64,000 bases of DNA from Macrocystis pyrifera (lineage: Eukaryota > Sar > Phaeophyceae > Laminariales > Laminariaceae): contig JASSKH010000032.1 in assembly GCA_031763025.1 (NCBI GenBank), positions 3,179,001-3,243,000 on the forward strand, given 5' to 3'. The translations under genes and the position numbers were made by a program. The notes under the pieces are model-generated. The model ran no database searches, was not told where the DNA came from, and saw only the letters and a list, made by a program, of their open reading frames with translations. Shown here piece after piece: positions 11,056 through 22,714 of this stretch; positions within the stretch are counted from its first letter, which is position 1; each line of letters begins with the position of its first letter.

Positions 11056-11494
11056 ATGCATATTATTACTCTCGCAGTGGACGCACAGATGTGCCCGTGT
11101 GGCAAAGCAATAGAGAGTAGAACCCACATAGTAGGAGAGTGTGAAATATACAAGGAGGAACGGGATGTGTTGGAAGAGGAGATGAAGAAAATAGACGAAT
11201 GTGACATGGAGGAATTTGATACAATGAATAGCAGCGAGAAAACGATCGCTATCCGAGGAGATAGATGGTGGCCACAGGAGGCCAAACAGGTGGCCACAGG
11301 AGGCCAAACAGGAAAGGGATAAGGTTAGCAAAACGTTTCTATGTAATTTATGGAAACAACGTAATGAGCGCCCAATTGTTGGAGGTGTCTCTGTTAGGAG
11401 TAGGAACGGTGCTCCGTCTCGCAAGGGATGCGTGGTCAATGGCCAAATGACTAAGGCAAGCAACAAATGAGTACGCCCTCCCCCCCCCCCCCCG
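11056..11494 (+). pseudogene. LINE 3' end (family A) with C tail
   Basis: The C-terminal part of a non-LTR retrotransposon ORF. It shows a CPCGKAIESRTHIVGEC zinc-binding tail, then EERDVLEEEMKKIDEC and GDRWWPQ. A 22-bp tandem duplication (11267-11288 and 11289-11310) shifts the frame. The original frame then resumes as DKVSKTFLCNLWKQRNE, GGVSVRSRNGAPSRKGC and VNGQMTKASNK-stop. The stop is followed at once by GAGTACGCCCTC and a C-run in place of a poly(A) tail. It is a 5'-truncated dead copy. Similar 3' ends lie at 38456-38821, 38250-38455 and 36937-37021. Confidence 0.8.
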
Positions 11495-11599
11495 ACCCCC
11501 CGCCTTGTTTTGCTACCGAGAGAGTCTTCACAGAGTTTCTTCTTCAAGGCCTCAAATTCTAAAGTGAGGCCGGGGGGCGAGTTCTCGAAAACAGCACCA

Positions 11600-12550
11600 A
11601 ACAAAAATATCGGACGACACTTATAATGATGGCGCCATCATTGTACCCGTCATGCTCTAACGGCATGATCTGTAGGCATGATTTGTATGCTCTGTGAATA
11701 CCTATAATATTATATTAATAGTAGCAGTACTATAATTAAGAAACCCGCCCATCACAGGCGAGCTACTATTAAATCTATATAAAAATCAATGACAACGCGT
11801 CGTTGTCGGCTGATGCTCAACTTTGCGAGCTGCGTAGTGTATACTGATACCATCCTGCTGTACTCCGGATGACAAAACTGCAACAAAACAGAGCTCGAGG
11901 CTTATCCTGGTGCGTATATGCTGCCTATCTTTATGCCTGCATGTGGGGGTAAGCATGTGTACCTACTATAGGAGTATACAGCAGCAGTAGTAGTAGAAGT
12001 AGTCGCCAGCGAATATGCCATTTTTTCTTTTGCGTGTATCATGGGTTTAGTTTAGTCACTTATTAATAAGTACGAGTAACTCTTCGTTAGTTCTATTAAT
12101 ACTGCGGCTGTACCTCTTCCGCAATGCGCCATTACCACTCCCCCCCTCTGAGATCTCCCTCCCTGTGTAAACGAGTTCATGTATTCATGTGTTGTGAATA
12201 CGGGTGGCTCTCTTTTGGCGTAGAGCAATCAACCCGAAGAACACATCCTTCCCAAGTTCATGAAGAGCCAGGAGGTCCTCCTCTCCGGGCCAACAACTTA
12301 TGACCGACATTAGGGCCAATCTTACTACCCTGCTTAATTTGTTGCACCTCTTTATTATTTCATTTACCGATAGGGTAATATCAAGTTTTCAGAAACTTCC
12401 CTGCGCCGCGTCTTGTCCCTCTTTCGGAAACAAGAATTCACTAAAAGAATTTCACCCACCGATACGGTGTGTTGTTTTGTGATCACCTCCAATCATCGTA
12501 TTTTCTACCCAGCTTTCATCAGTACACCCAGTGTCCGTCCTGATTCCATA
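11600..12550. other. gene-free stretch, nothing recognised
   Basis: Mixed composition with a short GTAGTAGTAGAAGTAGT run near 11985-12003. No motif-bearing frame or repeat family is recognised. Confidence 0.35.
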
Positions 12551-12554
12551 TCGT

Positions 12555-12680
12555 AGAGATATTGTTCATTACGCCTTCTAGCACTGCAGTCCCGAATTGG
12601 GAACAAACAAGTCTAATTCCAAGTGTTTTTGTCCCAAGACGGGACTGCAGTACTAAAAGGGTTGATTCCACATACGTGCC
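12555..12680 (+). repeat. interspersed repeat family C, copy 1
   Basis: It contains GTCTAATTCCAAGT and AAAAGGGTTG shared with 46860-46945, and an inverted pair CTGCAGTCCCG (12584-12594)/CGGGACTGCAG (12640-12650). Function is unknown; it is probably a non-autonomous element fragment. Confidence 0.55.
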
Positions 12681-13282
12681 GCATCGGAAAGAAGCTGTAC
12701 GTATAATATATTTTGAAAAATGTCTTACTCGGACCACATATGTATGTATCTATTAATACCACAGGATTTACCATCGTACACATATCATATAGGGTACATA
12801 CAGTACACTATTATTTGCGGAAGCCTCCCCGTACCATACCTGTATGTATCTACACAGCAGTGTTCATACGTGTTGAAATTCGCCTTTCTCAGACCATATC
12901 GCACAATGGTAATGTATGTACTCGTATGAACTGCGTGTTGTTGGGCGCCTTTTGTCCGACTCTCTTCTGCTGTAAATGTTTTGTACGCAGTGGCGAGTTC
13001 GAGACCACACTCTATTTATAACTTTAATGCGGCATCAGGCATCAGACTGCTCGAGGGGGGGAAGTGGTGGCGCGAAACATGGTGACGGCAGCTTTGTGGC
13101 CACCGCTTTTTCTTCGAGAAAGAATGGTCCCAGTAGTATGGTGCTCGAACTATGCAATGCAAGAGGTCACTCGTAGGACACCGGCGCGCCAAAATGCTCC
13201 CACTGGTGTCGCTTGTCGCGGACCCATCTCAGGATACCGCCGGTACCACACACACCTTATGGGTATGCTGTACAAAGGTGCA

Positions 13283-13392
13283 CTATTACGAGAGTCCATA
13301 GTTAAAGGGACCAGATATTGTTAGTAAAAATATGTAAATATATAGTTTTTTATGTGTACCATAGGTCCCATTAACTATGGACCCCCGTAATA
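13283..13392 (-). mobile_element. palindromic MITE, copy 4
   Basis: Ends TTACGAGAGTCCATAGTTAA and TTAACTATGGACCCCCGTAA, flanked by CTA on the left and TAAG on the right. It belongs to the subtype with ATAGTTAA instead of ATAGTAAA in the arm. Confidence 0.88.
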
Positions 13393-13399
13393 AGTATTT

Positions 13400-14620
13400 C
13401 ACGCTCGTGCGCGCGCGAGAGTAATAATAGGTGTGTACGCGGCACTGACGGCGGGCGGAGGCTTCAAAGTGGAAGCCCCGCCGGTGTGGCTACATGCATA
13501 TGTACCGGCAGATATTCATGTTTGTCTCTCTATGTTTTGGCCATATATCCGACAGCGTTTGAAGCGCACGTGCTTCAACGGTGACCACTCTCCTCGTAGC
13601 CATGCCACGGGCAGGCGCGATCGCGATCGCCGATCGGAAGGAAAGCTAGAATAGGGCACGATAAAGGAAAACCATTCCAGAGTGAAGCACCTAGAGGTTT
13701 TGGCATTTTAGGCCCAACCTACAGTAGGTCTACGGATGTGGCGCCTCGAACCTTTCAAACAAGGCCCCTTGTCGAAAGCGCTTTGCAGATACGTTTGTCA
13801 CACATGCCTATACTCGGGTAGTCTGTGGGAGGGAGGGGGCCTATCCCTCGGAGTCGTGCGCGTAGAAGTGCTATGCTAGGCGGGATTAGTGACAGGCATG
13901 GAACCTCTCATGCCGCGAACCTGACTGGGCAGATGAAGATAGTACTTCAGAACACCCTCTACTACACCTTGGCGTGGCTGGTCAGTGTCATTCGTCACGG
14001 TGTAGGTGTTGTTTCTACACAGCGACGGATATTACATGCGAATATGACCTCACGCCCGGCCACACGGCTGATCCAGCCCAACATCAGCAATCTGGGCGTT
14101 TCCAAGCGGCGTGCTGAAGGAGGGGGTCGTATCCTTAGAGTGACGATTCAAACGGGCGCTGAGAAAATCTTACTACTGTACCACAGCAGTATCACAACGC
14201 TGAGAATGGATTGAGGACAAGAACGTAGCGTTAATACCTGGTATATTTTGGATCATCTTCAAATACGATAGCACTCTGTACCTGAACGTATGTGCTGTTT
14301 CAACTGAATACTATCGTACACAATGTACTTATATCAAGGGACAGCGCGGTGTATCTAATTGTGTGCCACCCAATAGGCAGGGGGTTGTACGGCAGCAGTC
14401 AACGGGTAGTTCCGAACTGGTTGAGAAAAAAAGTGTGTCTCGGTGCATAGAACGAGTACGGCGGAGAGGAGCACGGTAATCACGGCTCCCGTGCTGGTGG
14501 TGAAAGGACACGGGGCACTCGAGGGAGGTACCCTATGGTTTGCGGCAAAATATGGCAAATGGGAGCTAGGGCAGCGAATGACTGGCGGGTATGAGTGTAA
14601 GGTTAGCTACATGCGAAGTG
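13400..14620. other. gene-free stretch, nothing recognised
   Basis: A moderately GC-rich segment with several open frames of 60-130 codons (for example 13825-14214 plus) that show no recognisable domain and no convincing splice context. I do not call a gene. Confidence 0.35.
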
Positions 14621-14629
14621 ACCGGGGGG

Positions 14630-14830
14630 CAGGGGGGGGGGTGTACTAGATAATATGCATGGTGGTAGCGGTGTGGCCGTAGACCCTCGCATCTCAACAA
14701 TGCCGGGACGGAGGACGCCGGGTTTTTAAACCGACCAGGCAGGCATTGCTTATGTCAAGCGCGAAACGCCATAATTTGATCAGCAGGTCGGATGAAGGGC
14801 GCACTACATCCCACTAGAAACTGCCTGAGA
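14630..14830 (-). repeat. C-tailed retroposon family B, diverged copy
   Basis: From the plus strand: a G-run then GTGTACTAGATA, GCCGTAGACCCTCGCAT, CAATGCCGGGACGGAG, ACCGACCAGGCAGGCATTGC and a GATGAAGGGCGCACTACATC block. It is the same order as the fuller copies at 33309-33716 and 37022-37455, but clearly diverged. Confidence 0.8.
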
Positions 14831-14905
14831 GGCGGATTTTGGGGGGGGTATACTCATCTATTGCTTGCCTTAATGTTGTCATTTGCCCGGTGACGTGGCG
14901 GAGGG
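14831..14905 (-). repeat. LINE family A 3' terminus with C tail
   Basis: A plus-strand G-run followed by TATACTCATCTATTGCTTGC and CTTAATGTTGTCATTTGCCC is the reverse complement of the family A 3' terminus (GGGCAAATGAC...AAGGCAAGCAA...GAGTA plus C-run). It abuts the family B copy at 14630-14830. Confidence 0.65.
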
Positions 14906-15372
14906 GGGTAGGTCGTGAATGAAACGACAGCTTCCTGGTGCGTTTTATGTTACTGATTTCAAGGAAACGAACAACTAGAGTCAAGCGCAATCGCAAGGGT
15001 GCGATGGAGAAAGCGGAGGAAAACAAGCGAGAGCTCCGAATCAGGTTTCGCCGGTGGGCGGCTATAAACCGGCAATGCGCTGGCCATACCTGGTAGGTTT
15101 TAAGCGTGCCGTTACTGTTTGTTTGCTGGGTGCGTTTTTTAACGGATAGTCGCTCACTTTAAACACTGCGCACACCCTCGGATAAGGTCCACCTCAATGT
15201 TCCGGTTCAGCGGGGGGAGGGGATTAACATTGCGGCACTACGATATCTGGTTTCTAGATATTGTGATAACAATATACGTAGTGCTATTGCAGGCAATGGC
15301 ACGCTCCGATGTTGACCGACGAGTGCGTAACACAATGTGATAGTGTCAGCGAGATTCCGTACGGGCAACAGT

Positions 15373-15483
15373 ATACTACGGGGGACCATAGTAATTAGGA
15401 CCAAATATTGTCAGTAAAAATAGGTAAATATATAGGTTACTATGTATACCATAGGTCCTATTAGCTATGGACCCCCGTAATAG
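15373..15483 (-). mobile_element. palindromic MITE, copy 5
   Basis: Left end CTACGGGGGACCATAGTAAT, right end TTAGCTATGGACCCCCGTAA, centre AAATATTGTCAGTAAAAATA. Confidence 0.9.
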
Positions 15484-15749
15484 TGTTTCAACTTTGTTGT
15501 CTGTAGCTCATCGCGAGAAACGTATAGTCCGGATGTTAGCGGAGATGTATATATTGCGTCGTAATACACGTTAGGCAAATAGCGTGCGTGGCCGGAAACA
15601 CACTCTCAGTATGTTAGTATGTTGGCTCGAAAATGATGCAGTATAGCACACGTCAGCCGAAACGTACATCCCCAATCTAACATCTCAACAACATGTTTCT
15701 ACTGTGTTCGCTGGCACGCGCGTGTATTCCGGTTCTTAGGTTGCAACAC

Positions 15750-16245
15750 ACGTTATGGGGGGATAGCGTATTGGCGGGTGTTTTCGGACGTTTCTTTTCG
15801 GGGGAAAAAAATATTCTTCCCTACCGGGAAGTATGCTACTCCACGACTCCAGTTTAGGTGTAGCACTGGTCCCACATGCTGTGTTCCCACGAGATCAAAA
15901 GGGCTTAGCACAGCAGCACTATCAGGCATTTATGTCAGGTACCTGTAAAGAATAGAGTCCCGTTTTGTGCACGACGCGTTCTACGGTAGAGGTATTATGA
16001 TGGAGTAACGTATGGGCGGGGTTTCCTAAATTTGTTTTAGACGTTTCCTTTCGGGGACACTATTTTATCCTTCCTTATACGGGGGAGTATGCTGCTCCAC
16101 GACTCAAGTTTAGGTCCTACATGCTGTGTACCCACGAGACCAAAAGGGCTTAGCACAGCAGCATTTTATCTTGCATTTTTATCAGGTGCCCTTTTTGGAA
16201 TAGAGTCCCGTTTTGTGGACGACGCCTTCCACGGTAGAGGTAGCA
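15750..16245. repeat. tandem segmental duplication, two units of about 230 bp
   Basis: Units at about 15755-15995 and 16005-16245 share GACGTTTC-TTTCGGGG, GTATGCT-CTCCACGACTC, AGTTTAGGT, ACATGCTGTGT-CCCACGAGA, CAAAAGGGCTTAGCACAGCA, AATAGAGTCCCGTTTTGTG and ACGGTAGAGGTA. Differences include several small indels. No conserved frame links the units. Confidence 0.8.
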
Positions 16246-16249
16246 CATT

Positions 16250-17150
16250 TCCGCTGAAATTATTTCTGGATGACGGGGCCCCTTAACCCGAAATCGTCGC
16301 AATGCCATTCTTGTTTCGAAAAAGGGCCTTTTTGTGTACTTGGGATATGGGATTATTTAACGGGATGCAAATTGATTTTTGCTGAAGTCGGTGTTAGGGT
16401 GAGGTATGGAGCTCCTTAAGGTCAAGTGAGGAGCCTCAGAAAATTTTGGGTGAACCTCTATCGTAGAACGTCTCGGATGACCCAGTCGTATTACAAGTCC
16501 CCAAGATGGAGACAAGAATTAAAGGTCTCCGCCGACGAAGCAACCAACCACACATGGCTTTATTGGAAAATACAAAGGAGCTTGTCTAGATCGGGAACTA
16601 GGATAGAGTATAGTTGGTTCGGTAATCGGAGGGACCCCCACTTGCAAGTCAACATCCCCACGTCGGGCGCAAGCAAGCACGAAGTTCCTTTTGCGAGTAT
16701 GAGCAGACGTGAGGCAGTCCCTAGGCTGGTAAGCCAAGCCAAAAATTAAAGCATTTGCCTCTATCGCCAAAACCTACATAGTTTTCTACAACCGCCACAT
16801 ATTGTAGTGTGCGATCATGTTATGTCCGGATCGTCAAATTTTTACATCAACCTGTTAACGCAACGATAATGCCAGAGTTTCGGTGGGAGTATCATAATAA
16901 CATACTGTCAGAGGCACGCCGTTGCCATTTGACCTGCATTGTGATGTGGTGTTATATATACACCGACTCCGACTGTAACGCTACCAACGTACCTCAAGTG
17001 TAACGGGTACGTTGTCCGACCGTACGGCAGGACGACGGGGGGGTTGTCCGAACAATGTATAGTGGTGATGGTGTTGTACCCACTGTGCTACGTTACGTTA
17101 GGACATTGTTCGTAGTAACGCAATGTTGGGTGTTGGTATGTTGGCGCCTT
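16250..17150. other. gene-free stretch, nothing recognised
   Basis: One 107-codon open frame (16426-16749 plus) begins at GTG and has no recognisable domain. No splice-consistent exon chain was found. Confidence 0.3.
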
Positions 17151-17160
17151 ACCCCTTTAC

Positions 17161-17270
17161 TATTACGAGGGACCATAGTAAATAGGGCCTACGGTACACA
17201 AAAAAAAAACTATATATTTCAATCTTTCAACTAACAATATTTGGTCTTGTTTTCCTATGGTCCCCCGTAA
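17161..17270 (+). mobile_element. palindromic MITE, copy 6
   Basis: Ends TTACGAGGGACCATAGTAAA and TCCTATGGTCCCCCGTAA. An A-run of about nine follows the left arm. Confidence 0.88.
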
Positions 17271-17814
17271 GAACAGTCTTTAAATAGGGTTTACACAATG
17301 TTACGGTGGTGTGTCTAACGCTCTTTGAACAGAAGCGCTGGTTGCCAAAAGTTAGTTAGGAAGTCGGCGGATGTCGACCTGGGCATGTCATTGTAGTTAG
17401 GGCGACACTGTTTGTATATGGAGAAATCATAACACTGTGTTAAGGTGGTTATGGTTGTCCAAGCACTGATCACGGCGCAACACAACGTTACCGAGCCAGA
17501 GCCGACGAAATCGAGCACAAACACAAAACGTTAAGGCGTGTGCATGTTCATGGGCTTGCAGATACACACAGTGTGCCCGCGTTGCCGTGCTTGCTCCTAC
17601 AGTACTAAAACTATGTGAGTGCGTAGTCGAGTCGTTTTGTTAGGCCCCATGTCGTAGATACGATATATCCGAGTGCTACGTTGTCCGCGGTGTAGAAGCA
17701 GAATCATTGACATGATAGATGGGCCTGTGATCGGTTGTCGTGAGAGCATACATATCTGGTAGATCATGACGTCGCGCCATGTAGGACGACACGGATCAGT
17801 GCAAGAGTGGGAGG

Positions 17815-17954
<140 letters not shown>

Positions 17955-17959
17955 AAAAT

Positions 17960-19500
17960 ATGGTGAAAGACGACGACCCACATCGGCTGTGCGGTGGGAG
18001 GGCAACCGGCGAGTTGAAACGTTCCGACTACCCGTACAATGGAGAGCCTGACCCTCCGCGTCTCTAAATTTCGGTGGGCGCATACAGTCTACGGAGGTGA
18101 TGATCAAACGTTTCTTCCAAACCAAACCTTCAAACGTGAAGAAAAACGACCCTCACCGGTGGTCGGGACCCCCCTCCCTGCGCAACGTTGTCTTAAAATA
18201 ATCTTTGTGGCGACGGTGAACAATATACCACACCATTAGACGTTGATACAGAATTAAGAGGTTGTCGAGACCTTGTCGTGGGCTTGGCTACATTGTTCGA
18301 TGCTTCACAAGGATTTTTTCACGCGCATCCATGTTGTGCAGGGGGGGGGAGGGGGGTACCCTGTGGTGGGATAACGTTCATTAAACGGAGACCAATTTGA
18401 GTAGTGAACTATGACACCCCTCCGACCCCGAGTCCAATGGCTTAACACGTTAATACTGTGGGCCGCCGGAATCGACGGGTGAGCAGCACGCCCGTCCACG
18501 GAACTGCTGTAGTTTGAGCGAACGGTGCTGTGCTACACACTTCCTTCGGAGGTTGGAAACCGAGGACTACGACAGAGGTTCACCCTAAAAACGTCTGGGG
18601 CTACCATGTCCCCCCAAGGTAACGTGCGGAATTAAACGGGGACTAACATATGAATACGACTGATGCTTGGGGTGTGTGGAGTGCATTGCAGATATCCCCA
18701 TGATTTGTGGTACTGTATCCCGCTAAGGAGGCCGTGGTGGCTCAGAGAGTATTTCTCCCTAATGTGATACATCCACCGTAGAAGCCCTCTCCAGTGCGTT
18801 GGTGTTCGTGGTGGGGTCGAATGCCTTGGGCGGAGCGGGGAGCATGGCTGAGAAAAGCACCGTCTAGCTAAACGGCAACATGATGGGTAGCAAAAACGTT
18901 TACATGATGGAGGCGGAATAGCGGAGGCTGTGGTGGCGGAGGGTTTCCTAGAGTTCATGGTATGCACAGTACTGCACTTCGTATATTGCGCGGCAAAGCG
19001 GGATCTGTCTGGCATTTGCGGGTGGGGCAAGGTGAAGAGACCACAGCAGGACTTGCCATGAATGATGTCGGTCGTTCATTTGAAACACACAGAGACATAG
19101 GGAGGGATAGTGGTTAAGACTTCGTAAACGTTTACATCTCGGACAGATCATGATCTATCTATCTACAGATAATCTAGTTCATCGCCAGCCTTGGTGAGAG
19201 GTTGTGCATGATATGTGCAGTACAGACCCAACCCAGAAAACACGTCCTAGATCGCGCATACTATACGGGTCTCACCCAGCATCACGCATCACGAGCTAGA
19301 TCGTGCGCGACCGGGAATAGGTGATCTATATGCCTTAAATATATCTAGATCATGAAGTGAGAATCGATGATGTGTCCGGAGACTGTAAAGTTTGCAATGC
19401 ACGAACGAGATACAGGGGTGTACAAGTAGGCAGGAGAGAAAGCTGATATTTTGCAACGGGATGCCGAAGGAAAGAAAGGAAGAATGAGGAGGGGGACTAG
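17960..19500. other. gene-free stretch, nothing recognised
   Basis: Several frames of 60-130 codons exist (for example 18632-19030 minus), but none has a recognisable motif, a good ATG or splice-consistent neighbours. No repeat family members were found. Confidence 0.3.
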
Positions 19501-19625
19501 AGTGGGGGGAGGGGTACTACTGAAGATCTCATGCATAGCCGTAGCCGTATGACAACGGGCCCGCGTATCGCTACAATGCCGGGACGGAGCACGTCGGGTT
19601 TTCACAGACCAGGCAGAGATCTGCT
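19500..19625 (-). repeat. C-tailed retroposon family B, copy
   Basis: Plus-strand reading: GGGGGGAGGGGTACTACTG, CTCATGCATAGCCGTAGCCG, ACAATGCCGGGACGGAGCAC, GTCGGGTTTTCACAGACCAG, GCAGAGAT. The 5' part of the element is missing. Confidence 0.85.
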
Positions 19626-19629
19626 TGGG

Positions 19630-21005
19630 GGGTGAGGGGGGGAAGGTTTACATGGGATACAGGGTTGGTGGAATTATAGGTTATGTACGCAGTAGCAGAA
19701 TGGAAGCGGGGGGTGAGGTTGATGTTTTCCCGAATTGGGCTAGCGGTTTCAAAGCAATTAACTCTTCATCTGAATCTGAGAACGCGGGAAGTGTGGAAGG
19801 GGATTGGTAGGAGGGCTTAGAACATGTGTTACGGTATCACAAGGATTCAGCCCCTCTCTTCGTTGGCAAGGATATGCCGCTAGCGCGAGACAGAGGGAGG
19901 GGGGACAAAGTATGAGTAGGTTTTGCGTGATACAGGGAGGCCAGCACGTAGAAAATATGAATATGAAGAGTGATAGCCAGGACGAGGTGACGGGGGTATC
20001 AACTCTGCAAGGAACAGGAGCAGAAGGACTGTACAGCTACTCGGGGAGACAATCTTCCTGTTATGAGCAACATGGCTACTACCGAAGCTCTATTGGAAGG
20101 GTGTTTCACCTACAGAGAGCCAAACCCCCGACCGCGCACCACAAATGACACAACTCAACAGGGAGGGAAAAGGTGACGCGTCTGGACGAACGAGGGGGGC
20201 AGGGCCCACGCGATGCTCGAGGCTGACGGCTAGGCCTGGCCTGCATTTTATGAGGGTCGTGAGGAATCGGGCAACGGGATTCCCTTCGTGATTCGTCCCA
20301 CGATAGGCAATGTGTGGCATCGCCTGTATACCCCTGCCGGGTCTGTGAGACGACAAAGCTGGCGACGTTGGCGGGCAACGAGGCGTTAGCTCAGCAGCAC
20401 GATACGAATGGAGCTGTCGAATGACATGACGAGACCCTAGAATGTAATGTGTAGGTAAGCTATGTGTTGCCTACGTAGTAGGAGGTATCCCGTGTGGTGA
20501 GTATCCGGGGCTGGGGGGAATCTGAAGGGTGCACGTACCGTAGAACGGGGGGCGCATGTCCGGTGTAGAAAGGCCACTTTAAAAGCGACGAATGCCATGC
20601 ACTCATAGGGGAAGGGATAACATCGAAACCGGAAAAGGATAGGGGATTCAAAGCAAGGCGAAGGGTTTTGTTTGCTTACCTACATAGGCAACATCATCTG
20701 AACGAAAAGGGGGGAGTGGGGTGTGGGGGGGGGTGAAGAAGAAGGGAGGAAGGCGTGGAGAGTATTCTAGTTCACAAAACCATGGTCGGAGACGGGAGAA
20801 GGAGATGACTATAGCAGCGTAGGGGGGCATGCAACCTCTCCCCTCTCCTCTTTGCCTCCCTACGTCAAGGTCAGATGCTTGATGAAGTTTATAGCACAGC
20901 GCCTACTATAGGTAGGGAAAGGCTGAAGGTTGTTTTCCACTCGTTAATTGGAGGTACAGTATTAGAGGTAGATCGTATAAACAAGTAATACTTCCAAAAC
21001 CTTTT
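19630..21005. other. gene-free stretch, nothing recognised
   Basis: G-rich on the plus strand in places (20690-20745). Frames of 60-115 codons are unremarkable. No repeat family or exon is recognised. Confidence 0.3.
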
Positions 21006-21009
21006 GCAC

Positions 21010-21117
21010 TATTACGGGGGTCCACAGTTAATAGGACCTTTGGTATACATAAAAACCTATATATTTACCTATTTTTAATAATAATATTTGGTCCTATTTA
21101 CTATGGTCCCCCGTAAC
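21010..21117 (+). mobile_element. palindromic MITE, copy 7
   Basis: Ends TTACGGGGGTCCACAGTTAA and TTTACTATGGTCCCCCGTAA, with centre AAAAACCTATATATTTACC. Confidence 0.92.
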
Positions 21118-21811
21118 AATACCTGCGGGTGGTTTTTCGCATGAAAAGCATGATATGGTTGGAGAGAGACGCTGTAAACGCGCCGGCATGAATATACGTA
21201 TATATTCGACATGTGAACATGAATACCCTGGTAAAACGGCCGGTATTATCGCAGAGTTTTTTTCCCTTAATCTCCCGAATTTTCGGGGTTTTCGTTTCGT
21301 GCAGTTTTAGTAACTCCCAATTTTTTCTGGGTTTCAGTTTCCAAATAATGCGTGAAGTTGTTTTGGCTCTCGAAGGAAAGTGATGAAAAAAATATCGTTA
21401 TTCTCCGAACTCGGGGAGACGAAATGAATTCGACCGCTGTTCTCAGTTTTCTTGTCGTTTTTTGTGAAGTCGCAGTTGTAGTTGGTGAGAGTGACGAGCG
21501 AGACCAGTTGGGACCGGCACAGACGGCACCCCAGCAGGCGGGGCCTGGCCCAGACTGAGCGTCTGCGTGCTGGCTATCGCTACTCCTCGTTGTCGTACTG
21601 GGCGGGAATATGGGACGTCGTGGTTCGTAAAGTGTATTCGACATGCCTCGAAACAATCTCCTTCGTGTTGTTGGTAATGATACACCATATTGTTTCACAG
21701 CCTACTATTAAAGAAGAAGAGTGTGGGAAGGACGAACGTGACAGATCTACGGAAGTGGTTAAGCTCCCAACTGCATGAAGCTACTACTGCGTCGGCGGTT
21801 GTTGTACTGCC

Positions 21812-22156
21812 ATGGATGGATGGGTTGTTGTCGTTCTCAGCCTCGTCATATACAGCAGCAGTAGAGTAGTGCTAACGACAGATGTTCCTCCAGCTGGACC
21901 GGAGCAGGCGACAGGTTCTGGCAGCCGGCATAAACCCTGGGCACACCACAAACCAAGGACGACCCCGGGGACACACGAACGACATTTCTGGTTCAAGTGT
22001 AGTGTTACCAGCCCCAGCGCACGACAGTGGCACGAGCACCTGCACCAACCAGAACACAGTAATTTAATTGAGGAGGGGGTCTTGTTCCTAACAAGTACTC
22101 AGTTCCGCAAAAAAAAAAAGCATTCCCGACGTATTTTCTACAGCGAGGTTTCTTGA
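21812..22156 (+). CDS. possible small secreted or membrane-anchored protein
   Basis: A 114-codon frame opens at an ATG in a favourable context (CCATGG) with a hydrophobic N-terminus (WVVVVLSLVIY) that looks like a signal peptide or anchor. It is followed by a polar, Pro/His/Lys-rich tail ending in a basic KKKKHSRR segment. I do not recognise it. The tail overlaps an A-run and a local duplication (22100-22210), which argues against a conserved protein. No TATA element or polyadenylation signal decides the matter. It may be a chance frame. Confidence 0.2.
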   Translation: MDGWVVVVLSLVIYSSSRVVLTTDVPPAGPEQATGSGSRHKPWAHHKPRTTPGTHERHFWFKCSVTSPSARQWHEHLHQPEHSNLIEEGVLFLTSTQFRKKKKHSRRIFYSEVS

Positions 22157-22212
22157 CAGTTCCGCAAAACAGAATTTCCGGAGTATTTTCTACAGCGGGG
22201 CTTCGGTTGTAT
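22100..22212. repeat. direct repeat of about 55 bp
   Basis: Two tandem copies share AGTTCCGCAAAA, a CCCGACG/CCGGAGT middle and TATTTTCTACAGCG. They are separated by TCTTGAC. Confidence 0.65.
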
Positions 22213-22714
22213 GCAAGACGGATACAATGTAATCGACAGACAAACAGAAGATGCCTGTATCACACAGAGGAGCGCAACATTGAGGCGAACTACTTTTCGT
22301 CTTGGAGTTGGTATTGCGGCTGCGGCGTCGGTTAGGAGATGGTGTCGTTTGCGAGCCTTGAGTGGGGTACAGCACCTGATTTAGAAAGAGGCCAATCGCG
22401 TGTTTTTCGACGGGGGTGGGGTCATCTCCCTTTTACTTCCTTTTACTTTCCAGTTTCTGGTCCAACCGTAGTCACATGTTGGTGTCGTCCCTTCTCCGTT
22501 TTATTTTTGTCGCCGAGGCGGTTCAGCATTCCCGACTGCTAGTCGATTTTCATCGAGTTCTGCCGACTAATAAAACTAACCCTCCGAATAAAAGAAAAGT
22601 CTCCAGGCTGGGTAGAAAGATCTCATCTGCTCATAACCAGTAATAGTTGCTCGGTATCTGTCTTGCTTCGTTCTCATTTTTGTCGTGCCTTCAATTTTAA
22701 CTACCTACTGCTGT

